DNA of 61,809 nt from Chryseobacterium contaminans (GTDB lineage: Bacteria > Bacteroidota > Bacteroidia > Flavobacteriales > Weeksellaceae): contig NZ_MAYF01000068.1 of the NCBI RefSeq assembly GCF_001684955.1, positions 1 to 61,809 on the forward strand. The letters are read 5' to 3'. The translations under genes and the position numbers were made by a program. A model generated the notes under the pieces. That model saw only the letters and a program-made list of their open reading frames with translations. It searched no databases and was not told the DNA's origin. Each line of letters starts with the position of its first letter. The stretch's first letter is position 1. Shown here one piece after another: positions 8,867 to 16,019 of the stretch.

Positions 8867-9346
8867 ATGAGAACGGTACTTTTATTTTTTGCCTTATTTT
8901 TTGTGAACTTTTCTTTTGCACAAGAGCTTGAAGACAGAGATGATTCCTTTATTGTAGAAAACAATAAAAATCTTTTTAAAATAGATATTAAAGAACCTTT
9001 TCTGCAGGTGGCTGTAAAGTGTAATGATTTTAAGCCGGCAGCTTTTGAAGGAGGAGCTTCAGCTTACAAAGATATCCTGAATAAATATATGTATACATAC
9101 CTGAATGCAGATTTCTATACATTAAGTGGTGATTTTACATTTACTTTAATAATAGATGAATCAGGAAAGGTAATAGATGCAGTTGGAGCTCCAAAAGTTT
9201 TGCATAGTGAAGCCTTTTTCGATGATATGCAGTATGTAGTGAGAAGAATCAAAAAAAATTGGAAACCTGCAACCTGTAACGGGCAACCTGTAAAATCAGA
9301 AATGAAGGTAAAAATGAACTTCTCATCATTATCAGTAGATATGTAA
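8867..9346 (+). CDS. Secreted TonB C-terminal-like domain protein
   Basis: The 159-residue protein has an N-terminal signal peptide ending 'VNFSFAQ' and one domain of the TonB C-terminal type: 'GDFTFTLIIDESGKVIDAVG', a helix, then 'VVRRIKKNWKPATCNGQPVKSEMKVKMNF'. This is the pattern of the family often annotated as energy transducer TonB in Bacteroidota. The cytoplasmic membrane anchor and Pro-rich linker of true TonB are missing, so a classic energy-transducing role is doubtful. It is first of three paralogues with gaps of 9 and 18 bases, probably one operon from the promoter at 8831. The function is not established. Confidence 0.8.
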   Translation: MRTVLLFFALFFVNFSFAQELEDRDDSFIVENNKNLFKIDIKEPFLQVAVKCNDFKPAAFEGGASAYKDILNKYMYTYLNADFYTLSGDFTFTLIIDESGKVIDAVGAPKVLHSEAFFDDMQYVVRRIKKNWKPATCNGQPVKSEMKVKMNFSSLSVDM

Positions 9347-9355
9347 CCCAAAATC

Positions 9356-10105
9356 ATGAATAAAAAACTATTAACCATTTTCTTACTTACTTTTACGTTT
9401 TTTGCTGCACTGGCACAAAGGCCGGCGATGACTGATTATCCTCCTGGTCAGGATGCTTATAAAGGCGGAAATATTCAGATGTTTAAAGATATCCAGGAGT
9501 ATTTCACTAAAAATAAGCTTTCAGGATGTGACAATAATAACATAAAAGAAATGTATTGGGTAACCCTGAGAATTGATGAAAACGTTAAACCTGCATTAAT
9601 AAGAAAAAAGAATGATATTGAAAGTGCAGAAAAAAACAAATGCGCTTATAATTTAATCGTAAAAGCATTGGGAGCGCTTAAAGATTGGCAACCTGCTAAA
9701 GTTGATGGTAAAAATATCACAGCATATACAGACTTTCCATTTATTCCTTCAGATTTTTTTGAAAATTACAAGGAGAACTATGACACCCGAAACTTCATTA
9801 CTAAACCTTCTTTTCCTCCTAATGGAATGCTTTCATTCAGGGATGAAGTCAAAAAAAATGTACGCTCATCCATAGATTATGATTTTTATAATGTGAAGGG
9901 GATTTTTACCGTTTTCTTTACTATTGATACAGACGGCTCTACAAATGTTATTGATGTAGAACCTAAGGTCCCTAATAGCGAAGGATTGATTGAAGACATA
10001 AAATACGGATTTAAAAAAGTGAAACAAAAGTGGATTCCTGCCACAAAAAAAGGAGTTCCGGTAAAAGTAAACACCCGGGTAAACCTCAAATTTACTGACT
10101 ATTAA
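9356..10105 (+). CDS. Secreted protein with two TonB C-terminal-like domains
   Basis: The 249-residue protein has a signal peptide (hydrophobic stretch ending 'FAALAQ', about residue 20) and two tandem domains of the kind found singly in its neighbours. The first covers ~25-130 ('YWVTLRIDENVKPA' ... 'LKDWQPAKVDGKNI'). The second covers ~150-249 ('GIFTVFFTIDTDGSTNVIDVE' ... 'KQKWIPATKKGVPVKVNTRVNLKF'). The WxPA-x-x-x-G-x-P/N motif is common to all copies. It begins 9 bases after the previous stop. Duplication of an ancestral single-domain gene is the simplest explanation. Role unknown. Confidence 0.8.
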   Translation: MNKKLLTIFLLTFTFFAALAQRPAMTDYPPGQDAYKGGNIQMFKDIQEYFTKNKLSGCDNNNIKEMYWVTLRIDENVKPALIRKKNDIESAEKNKCAYNLIVKALGALKDWQPAKVDGKNITAYTDFPFIPSDFFENYKENYDTRNFITKPSFPPNGMLSFRDEVKKNVRSSIDYDFYNVKGIFTVFFTIDTDGSTNVIDVEPKVPNSEGLIEDIKYGFKKVKQKWIPATKKGVPVKVNTRVNLKFTDY

Positions 10106-10123
10106 ATGCACTAACTAATAAGT

Positions 10124-10534
10124 ATGAAAAAACACATTGCAATCCTGTTTCTGCTTTTGGGATTCATAGGATATTCACAACAGTCATCCCCGAAAGAAGA
10201 TATACCAACTTCACAAGATGCAGAATTTCCAGGCGGAGATGAAGCCTTTACTAAAGAATTTCTACAAATGATTCATTCCTATATTGACTTGCGAAAATAT
10301 GCCGTAAACGGAAAATTTGTTTTTGTCTTTGATGTGAATACAAACGGTAAAACAGAAAACCTGGATGTGCTGCCCAAAGTAAAGAATAGTGAGATGTTTA
10401 TTGATGACATGAAGTTTGCTATTAAAAAAGTAAAAAAGAAATGGAAGCCTGCAATGAAGAATGGAGAACCTGTAGTTTCCAAGAAAATTATTAAAATCAA
10501 CTTTACATCCGATCATTTTGATCACGGAGACTAA
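10124..10534 (+). CDS. Secreted TonB C-terminal-like domain protein
   Basis: The 136-residue protein has a signal peptide ending 'GFIGYSQQ' and one TonB-C-like domain ('GKFVFVFDVNTNGKTENLDV' ... 'KKVKKKWKPAMKNGEPVVSKKIIKINF'). It is the third of three adjacent paralogues (8867, 9356, 10124) and the most compact. No membrane anchor or Pro-rich spacer is present. Interaction with an outer-membrane partner in the periplasm is plausible but not shown by the sequence. Confidence 0.8.
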   Translation: MKKHIAILFLLLGFIGYSQQSSPKEDIPTSQDAEFPGGDEAFTKEFLQMIHSYIDLRKYAVNGKFVFVFDVNTNGKTENLDVLPKVKNSEMFIDDMKFAIKKVKKKWKPAMKNGEPVVSKKIIKINFTSDHFDHGD

Positions 10535-10619
10535 TACTTATTGGATAAAGGAAAATCATGGCTCTTTACGAGTTTAACAGATCGTAATAATCCTCCTGCC
10601 ATTCTGTCACAATATTTTG

Positions 10620-10627
10620 TATCTTTG
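10620..10627 (+). promoter_or_regulatory. Promoter -7 element of miaB
   Basis: TATCTTTG matches TAnnTTTG. It predicts a start near 10634, about 70 bases before the proposed GTG at 10705. Confidence 0.55.
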
Positions 10628-10704
10628 CAGACTCATCTGTTCGTAATTTAAAATTCACGGAGTAATTTCTTGTGTTTTTAAATGAGAACCTTAAATTGAT
10701 TATC

Positions 10705-12141
10705 GTGCAGGAAAAATATATAGACGAAACAAAACAGGGCGAAGCATTTGCTATTGCCGAAAGACCTGAGAATTCTAAAAAACTGTTTTTAGAAAGCTAT
10801 GGTTGTCAGATGAACTTCTCAGATTCCGAAATTGTTGCCTCCATTCTTAACGAACAGGGGTATAATACAACAATGAAAGTGGAAGAGGCTGATCTGATCC
10901 TGTTAAATACATGTTCTATCCGTGAAAAGGCTGAGCAGACGGTAAGAATGCGTCTTTCCCAATTCAAAAATCTTAAGAAAGAAAAACCGAATATGACGGT
11001 AGGAGTTCTGGGATGTATGGCGGAAAGATTAAAAACCAAATTCTTAGAAGAAGAACAACTGGTTGACCTTGTAGTGGGGCCAGATGCTTATAGAGATCTA
11101 CCGAACTTGTTGAAGGAAACGAATGATGGTAGAGATGCTATCAACGTAATCCTTTCCAAAGAAGAGACATATGCAGATATCAACCCTGTTCGTTTAGGCG
11201 GAAACGGAGTAACAGCGTTCGTTACCATTACGAGAGGGTGTGATAATATGTGTACTTTCTGTGTAGTTCCGTTTACCAGAGGAAGAGAAAGAAGCCGTGA
11301 TCCGCACTCCATTATTGAAGAATGTAAAGACCTGGCGAATAGCGGTTATAAAGAAATTACCCTTTTAGGACAAAACGTAGACTCATACTTATGGTATGGT
11401 GGGGGCCCTAAGAAAGATTTTGCCAAAGCATCTGAAATGCAGAAAGCAACAGCCGTTAACTTTGCTCAGTTATTAGATTTGGTAGCCAAAGCCGTTCCGG
11501 AAATGAGAATCAGATTCTCTACATCAAATCCTCAGGATATGAGCCTTGATGTATTCAGAATGATGGCGAAGCACGATAATATCTGTAAATATGTACACCT
11601 TCCTGTTCAAAGTGGAAGCAATAATATGCTTGCGGCAATGAACAGACAGCATACCCGTGAAGAATATCTGGAACTGATCAGAAAAGCGAAAGAAATTGTT
11701 CCGGAAGTAGCTTTCTCTCAGGACATGATCGTAGGATTCTGCAATGAATCAGAAGAAGACCACCAGGATACATTAAGCCTGATGAGAGAAGTAGAATATG
11801 ACTACGGTTATATGTTCGCTTATTCCGAAAGACCGGGAACTCCCGCTCATAAGAAAATGGAAGACAATATTCCGGCTGATGTGAAGCAGAGACGTCTTGC
11901 TGAGGTCATAGCCCTTCAGGGAGAACTTTCCAGAAAGAGAATGCAGTCTTATGTAGGAAGAGTTCATCAGATCCTGATCGAGGGAACTTCTAAAAAGAAC
12001 GAAAACCAATGGAAAGGAAGAAACTCCCAAAATGCTGTTTGTGTCTTCGATAAGCTTGAAGGTCAGCAAATAGGTGACATTGTGGATATTTTTGTATATG
12101 ATAATACCCAGGGCACACTTTTAGGGAAAATCACAGAATAA
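10705..12141 (+). CDS. miaB: tRNA-2-methylthio-N6-dimethylallyladenosine synthase
   Basis: A radical-SAM methylthiotransferase that converts i6A37 to ms2i6A37 in tRNAs reading UNN codons. The N-terminal domain holds three cluster Cys: C34 ('YGCQMNF'), C70 ('NTCSIRE') and C104 ('LGCMAE'). The radical-SAM triad is C179, C183 and C186 in 'TRGCDNMCTFCVVPFTRG'. A C-terminal TRAM region follows. The start is taken as GTG 10705, giving 'MQEKYIDETKQGE', an opening I recall from flavobacterial MiaB; an upstream in-frame TTG at 10672 is less likely. It may be cotranscribed with the envelope genes after it, as there is no clear terminator. Confidence 0.93.
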   Translation: MQEKYIDETKQGEAFAIAERPENSKKLFLESYGCQMNFSDSEIVASILNEQGYNTTMKVEEADLILLNTCSIREKAEQTVRMRLSQFKNLKKEKPNMTVGVLGCMAERLKTKFLEEEQLVDLVVGPDAYRDLPNLLKETNDGRDAINVILSKEETYADINPVRLGGNGVTAFVTITRGCDNMCTFCVVPFTRGRERSRDPHSIIEECKDLANSGYKEITLLGQNVDSYLWYGGGPKKDFAKASEMQKATAVNFAQLLDLVAKAVPEMRIRFSTSNPQDMSLDVFRMMAKHDNICKYVHLPVQSGSNNMLAAMNRQHTREEYLELIRKAKEIVPEVAFSQDMIVGFCNESEEDHQDTLSLMREVEYDYGYMFAYSERPGTPAHKKMEDNIPADVKQRRLAEVIALQGELSRKRMQSYVGRVHQILIEGTSKKNENQWKGRNSQNAVCVFDKLEGQQIGDIVDIFVYDNTQGTLLGKITE

Positions 12142-12211
12142 ATATAAGTTTTGAAAGCGGTTTACCTTTTTACCTTATTTTGTTCTGCTTTCTTGTCAGG
12201 CAGAGAAAAAA

Positions 12212-12661
12212 ATGAGTAAATATCCGGATACCGTGGGCGATATAGCTTTTGATGAAAAGTTGGATGAAGCAGGATTTAAAAAGTGTGGAGCCAGAAAAGA
12301 GAGGCATTTCAGTTTTCAATATTATCACGGACCCAAGATGTTCGGTTATAAAGGAGAAAAAATTGCTATTGAAGAAAAACTTAAAAAAGAAAATATATAT
12401 TCAGAAAAGAAAGTCAACGGGTATATTACCGTTAGATTTTTAGTAAATTGTGAAGGAAAAACAGGGCTGTTTAGATCTAAGCATATGGATTCGGATTTGA
12501 AAGATGCTGTTTTAAATGAAGAACTGGAAAATAAGCTGTTGAATTTCACAAAATCATTAAATGGCTGGATGCCAAAAGAGATAGAAGGTTTAAAAGTAGA
12601 TTACTATCAGTATTTAACCTATAAAATTGAAGATGGAAAAGTTTCAGAGGTACTACCTTAG
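12212..12661 (+). CDS. Hypothetical envelope protein, TonB-C-like, with signal peptide apparently out of frame
   Basis: From ATG 12212 the product is 149 residues. It has a central 'VNGYITVRFLVNCEGKTGLFR' and a 'LNGWMPKEIEGLKVDYYQYLTYKI' end, weakly like the TonB-C-like family at 8867-10534. No signal is present from this ATG. Directly upstream, a TTG at 12151 opens a typical signal peptide in another frame (MKAVYLFTLFCSAFLSG), and the two frames meet in a run of seven A at 12206-12212. In the gene's own frame the upstream stretch reads 'FVLLSCQAEKK', a lipobox-like string, but lacks a start and is closed by a TGA at 12152. A one-base indel in a secreted or lipoprotein gene is likely. It overlaps the next gene by 35 bases. 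Confidence 0.6.
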   Translation: MSKYPDTVGDIAFDEKLDEAGFKKCGARKERHFSFQYYHGPKMFGYKGEKIAIEEKLKKENIYSEKKVNGYITVRFLVNCEGKTGLFRSKHMDSDLKDAVLNEELENKLLNFTKSLNGWMPKEIEGLKVDYYQYLTYKIEDGKVSEVLP

Positions 12662-13430
12662 CTTTTTGTTACTTATAGTGTACACCAATACTATTGCACA
12701 GGTCAACTGTAATGCAATAGAGGGTGAGGACTGTAAAAAAGCCTGTGAACTTTACAACACAGCTTCAGATTTACAGGGTTCCCGGGAATCTCAGGAAGAC
12801 TTTGATAAAGCAATAGGTTTTTGTCCGGATTTCTCCAATGCTTATATGGAGAAAGCGGTACCTTATCTCAAAAACGGAGACTTTGCGACCTGGAAAATCC
12901 TGATTGATAAAGCGGTTGCATTAGATCCTAAAATGCATCTTGGCTACAGGGGCTGGTGTAAGTTTCAGTTTTTAAGAGACTATAAAGGAGCTATTCTGGA
13001 TCTGGAGGAGCTTAAAAAATACTATCCGGAAGACTTGGGAAGGTCGCAGAACGGAGATTATAATCTGGATGTAGTGAAAGCTATGTCCTATAGTGCTTTA
13101 GGGCAGAAAGAAAAAGCAGCCGGAATTATCGAAAGATTACTGGCTACAAGAGGATATGTGAAGGGAATGTTCGATCATTACCAGCTGGGAGTTACCTATT
13201 TTGAGCTGGGAAGATATGATAAAGCCCTTGAGAATTTTGAAAAACAAAGCAAAGAATACAACTTTGCCGAGAATATATACTTTAAAAGTAAAGTTTCTAA
13301 AATTAGGAACAAAGATTATTTGGATTTGAAAATGTTAGCCTTAAAAACCTACGATGAAGGAAAGACTATGAAAGATGTCTATACTCATCATTTTAACAAA
13401 GTCTACAGACAGCAGATTGAAGAGCTGTAG
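12627..13430 (+). CDS. Secreted TPR-like protein
   Basis: The 267-residue protein opens with a signal peptide ('YYLSFLLLIVYTNTIAQ', about residues 9-25). Helical repeats of the tetratricopeptide kind follow, for example 'YMEKAVPYLKNGDFATWKILIDKAVALDP', 'AMSYSALGQKEKAAGIIERLLA' and 'YQLGVTYFELGRYDKALENFEKQ'. It overlaps the end of the preceding gene by 35 bases (or 29 if the second Met, 12633, is used), so it is translationally linked to it. It probably acts as a periplasmic scaffold; the partner is unknown. Confidence 0.75.
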   Translation: MKMEKFQRYYLSFLLLIVYTNTIAQVNCNAIEGEDCKKACELYNTASDLQGSRESQEDFDKAIGFCPDFSNAYMEKAVPYLKNGDFATWKILIDKAVALDPKMHLGYRGWCKFQFLRDYKGAILDLEELKKYYPEDLGRSQNGDYNLDVVKAMSYSALGQKEKAAGIIERLLATRGYVKGMFDHYQLGVTYFELGRYDKALENFEKQSKEYNFAENIYFKSKVSKIRNKDYLDLKMLALKTYDEGKTMKDVYTHHFNKVYRQQIEEL

Positions 13431-13466
13431 AATAGTAACATTCAGTCAATAATCAAAAATTTACTT

Positions 13467-14756
13467 ATGAGCAACGAGTTACAAAACATAAAAAACCGCT
13501 TCGGAATTATCGGGAATTTTCCGGCACTCAACAGGGCCCTGGAAAAATCGATACAGGTTGCCCCTACCGACATCTCTGTCCTTGTTATCGGAGAAAGTGG
13601 AGTAGGAAAAGAATTTATTCCAAAGATCATTCATTCAGAATCCAGAAGAAAACATCAGCCTTATATTGTAGTAAACTGTGGAGCTATTCCTGAAGGAACT
13701 ATAGACTCAGAATTATTTGGGCACGAAAAAGGAGCTTTTACAGGCGCTACAGCCACCAGAAAAGGATATTTTGAAGTAGCAGACGGTGGAACCATCTTCC
13801 TGGATGAGGTGGGAGAACTTCCACTACAAACGCAGGTTCGTCTTTTAAGAGTACTGGAGAGTGGTGAGTTTATGAAAGTAGGTTCTTCACAGGTACAAAA
13901 GACCAATGTGAGAATCGTGGCAGCCACTAACGTTAACATGATGAAGGCCATTCATGACGGAAGATTCCGTGAAGATCTGTATTATCGTTTGAATACCGTT
14001 CAGATTGATATGCCACCTTTAAGAGAAAGAAAAGGAGATATTCATTTACTGTTCAGAAAGTTTGCAATAGATTTTGCAGAAAAATACAGAATGCCTGAGC
14101 TGGAACTGGAGCCAAGCGCCGTTCATTATATAGAAAACTACTCTTTCCCAGGTAACGTCCGTCAATTAAGAAATCTTGTTGAGCAGATGACTGTGGTGGA
14201 AAGGAACAGAAATATCACAGCTGAAAAGCTTGCAGAATATATTCCGATGGAAACCCACCTTCCGATGGTGGTAAACAATCAGAGTGCACCAAAATCTAGT
14301 GATTTCGGAAGCGAAAGGGAAATCATGTATAAGATTCTCTTTGATATGCGAAACGATATTAATGATTTAAAATCCTTAACTTCGGAACTAATAAAGAACA
14401 GAGGAACAGCAGATCTGAGCAATCATGAAAAAAATCTGATTAACAGAATTTATACTTCTGAAAACCAATCACAGCTCAATTCCGGCTCTTTACTGTACTT
14501 TGAGAATAATAATGATACTCCGTCTGTTCAGACTCCTACCATTATTTCAAATCCGGATGACAGTTACGAAGATGTTGAGGATATTGAAGTAGAAGAAAAC
14601 AGACCAGAATCCCTCTCTCTTCAGAATAATGAAAAAGATTTGATTATCAAAGCATTAGAAAAACATAAAGGAAGAAGAAACAGAGCTGCAGATGAATTAG
14701 GAATTTCGCAGAGAACTTTATATAGAAAAATAAAACAGTATAATCTGGAAGATTAA
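13467..14756 (+). CDS. Sigma-54-interacting transcriptional regulator without receiver domain
   Basis: The protein has an AAA+ domain of the NtrC class: Walker A 'GESGVGKE' (42-49), the sigma-54 contact loop 'GAFTGA' (89-94) and Walker B 'IFLDEVGEL' with D113/E114. A long acidic linker (~280-385) follows, then a Fis-type helix-turn-helix at the C-terminus ('GRRNRAADELGISQRTLYRKIK'). The intact GAFTGA implies it activates sigma-54 RNA polymerase. There is no N-terminal REC, GAF or PAS domain, so any control would come from expression level or partner proteins. It lies directly before a membrane-protein gene, lptE and a TPR protein (gaps of 16, -11 and 1 bases), so it is probably cotranscribed with envelope-assembly genes. 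Confidence 0.9.
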   Translation: MSNELQNIKNRFGIIGNFPALNRALEKSIQVAPTDISVLVIGESGVGKEFIPKIIHSESRRKHQPYIVVNCGAIPEGTIDSELFGHEKGAFTGATATRKGYFEVADGGTIFLDEVGELPLQTQVRLLRVLESGEFMKVGSSQVQKTNVRIVAATNVNMMKAIHDGRFREDLYYRLNTVQIDMPPLRERKGDIHLLFRKFAIDFAEKYRMPELELEPSAVHYIENYSFPGNVRQLRNLVEQMTVVERNRNITAEKLAEYIPMETHLPMVVNNQSAPKSSDFGSEREIMYKILFDMRNDINDLKSLTSELIKNRGTADLSNHEKNLINRIYTSENQSQLNSGSLLYFENNNDTPSVQTPTIISNPDDSYEDVEDIEVEENRPESLSLQNNEKDLIIKALEKHKGRRNRAADELGISQRTLYRKIKQYNLED

Positions 14757-14772
14757 TAAAGCACAAAAAATA

Positions 14773-15477
14773 ATGAATGTAAATTTAACACCTAAGCCGA
14801 TTAATTTTAAATTAGGGGAATATATTAACAGAGGTTTCGAATTTTTAAAAAAGGATTTCGGAAATATTTTTGTTGCATTTTTAGTATGCATCGTTATGTC
14901 AATTATTCCTTTTTGCGGAATGCTGGCTATGGGTAATTTGTATAAATATCTTCAAAAACTCAATAGAAAGCAGCCTGCAAGTCCCGGAGATATTTTCGAC
15001 TTTAAAGACTTTATGCCTTATTTTATTTTACAACTCATTATTTTTGGAGCTGTTTTAATCGTTTATATTCCACTGATTATTGTATTGGCATTAACAGGAG
15101 CATTCTCTGGAAATGATGATCCTAACCCGATGGCAGGATTTTTTATGTTTCCTTATCTATTTGTAGTAATGATTGCAATCTATTACTTTGCCTTAAAGGC
15201 CTTTTATATTGTTCCTTTAATAAGTCTTAAAGGAATTAAAGATATCAAAACAGCCTGGAATATTTCAAAAGTAATGACGAAAGGAAACCTTATATCAATT
15301 CTTCTTTTCGCATTCGTAGTAGGACTTTTAGCTCAGATTGGAATTCTTGCCTGTGGGATTGGCCTTTTTCTTACCATTCCATTTGTATATACTGCTAATT
15401 ATTTTGCTTACGAAGATGCTATTCAACAAATTGAGTTTGATGAAATCACTGAAATTGGATCTAAAAATGAATTTTAA
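14773..15477 (+). CDS. Integral membrane protein, function unknown
   Basis: The 234-residue protein has about five hydrophobic helices (around residues 30-55, 75-105, 120-145, 175-200 and 200-215) and a short soluble N-terminus. A cytoplasmic-side stretch 'LKGIKDIKTAWNISKVMTKGN' resembles linkers in flavobacterial DUF975-like membrane proteins. I recognise no catalytic motif. Its 3' end overlaps lptE by 11 bases, so it is translationally coupled to LPS assembly; a supporting envelope role is inference. Confidence 0.7.
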   Translation: MNVNLTPKPINFKLGEYINRGFEFLKKDFGNIFVAFLVCIVMSIIPFCGMLAMGNLYKYLQKLNRKQPASPGDIFDFKDFMPYFILQLIIFGAVLIVYIPLIIVLALTGAFSGNDDPNPMAGFFMFPYLFVVMIAIYYFALKAFYIVPLISLKGIKDIKTAWNISKVMTKGNLISILLFAFVVGLLAQIGILACGIGLFLTIPFVYTANYFAYEDAIQQIEFDEITEIGSKNEF

Positions 15478-16018
15478 AATTAAAAATATAAGCCTGAAAC
15501 AACCACTACTAATAGTGGCCCTCTTTGCTTTGCTGGGAGTGTTGAATTCATGCTATAGCTTTACCGGATCATCTCTTACAGACGAAAAAACGGTTCAGAT
15601 TAATGAGTTTCCGAACAATGCCTCTCTTGTAAATCCGGCATTATCACAACAGTTCTCAACAGATATTCAAAACAGGTTTTTACAAAGAACTACCCTGAAA
15701 GGAACAAAATCAAATCCTGATATCTTGATAGAAGGAGAAATTTCAGACTATTCCATTACGCCTACAACAATCAGCTCCAATACGCAGACAAACCCCGCAG
15801 GTGGAGTGGTGCAGCAGGCTCAGAATAAACTTACAATTACCGTAAAAGTACATTATGAAAATAAAGTACACCCGGATTCCAGTTTTGACAGAACTTATTC
15901 GGATGAAGCTGCTTTTAACAGTAATTTGTCACAAAGTGATATCGAAAGCCAACAGGTAAAAATTGTGACTGAGAGAATTATTAACAAGATTTTTAACGAC
16001 ATTGTAGCGAATTGGTAA
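15467..16018 (+). CDS. lptE: LptE-family LPS assembly lipoprotein
   Basis: LptE is the outer-membrane lipoprotein that plugs and assembles the LptD barrel for LPS insertion. The ATG at 15467 gives a lipoprotein signal with lipobox 'VLNSC' (Cys 29). The mature part carries the Bacteroidota LptE pattern: 'YSFTGSSL', 'VQINEFPNNASLVNPALSQQFSTDIQNRF', 'NPDILIEGEISDYSITPTT' and 'NKLTITVKVHYENK'. Upstream in-frame codons (from 15338) overlap the previous gene and are not used. It is followed 1 base later by the TPR protein gene. The order regulator, membrane protein, lptE, TPR protein is one I recall in Flavobacteriia. Confidence 0.85.
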   Translation: MNFKIKNISLKQPLLIVALFALLGVLNSCYSFTGSSLTDEKTVQINEFPNNASLVNPALSQQFSTDIQNRFLQRTTLKGTKSNPDILIEGEISDYSITPTTISSNTQTNPAGGVVQQAQNKLTITVKVHYENKVHPDSSFDRTYSDEAAFNSNLSQSDIESQQVKIVTERIINKIFNDIVANW

Positions 16019-16019
16019 G

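Noticed and set aside
15338..15466. Upstream extension of lptE
   Set aside because: It overlaps the preceding membrane-protein gene; the ATG at 15467 gives a proper lipoprotein signal.
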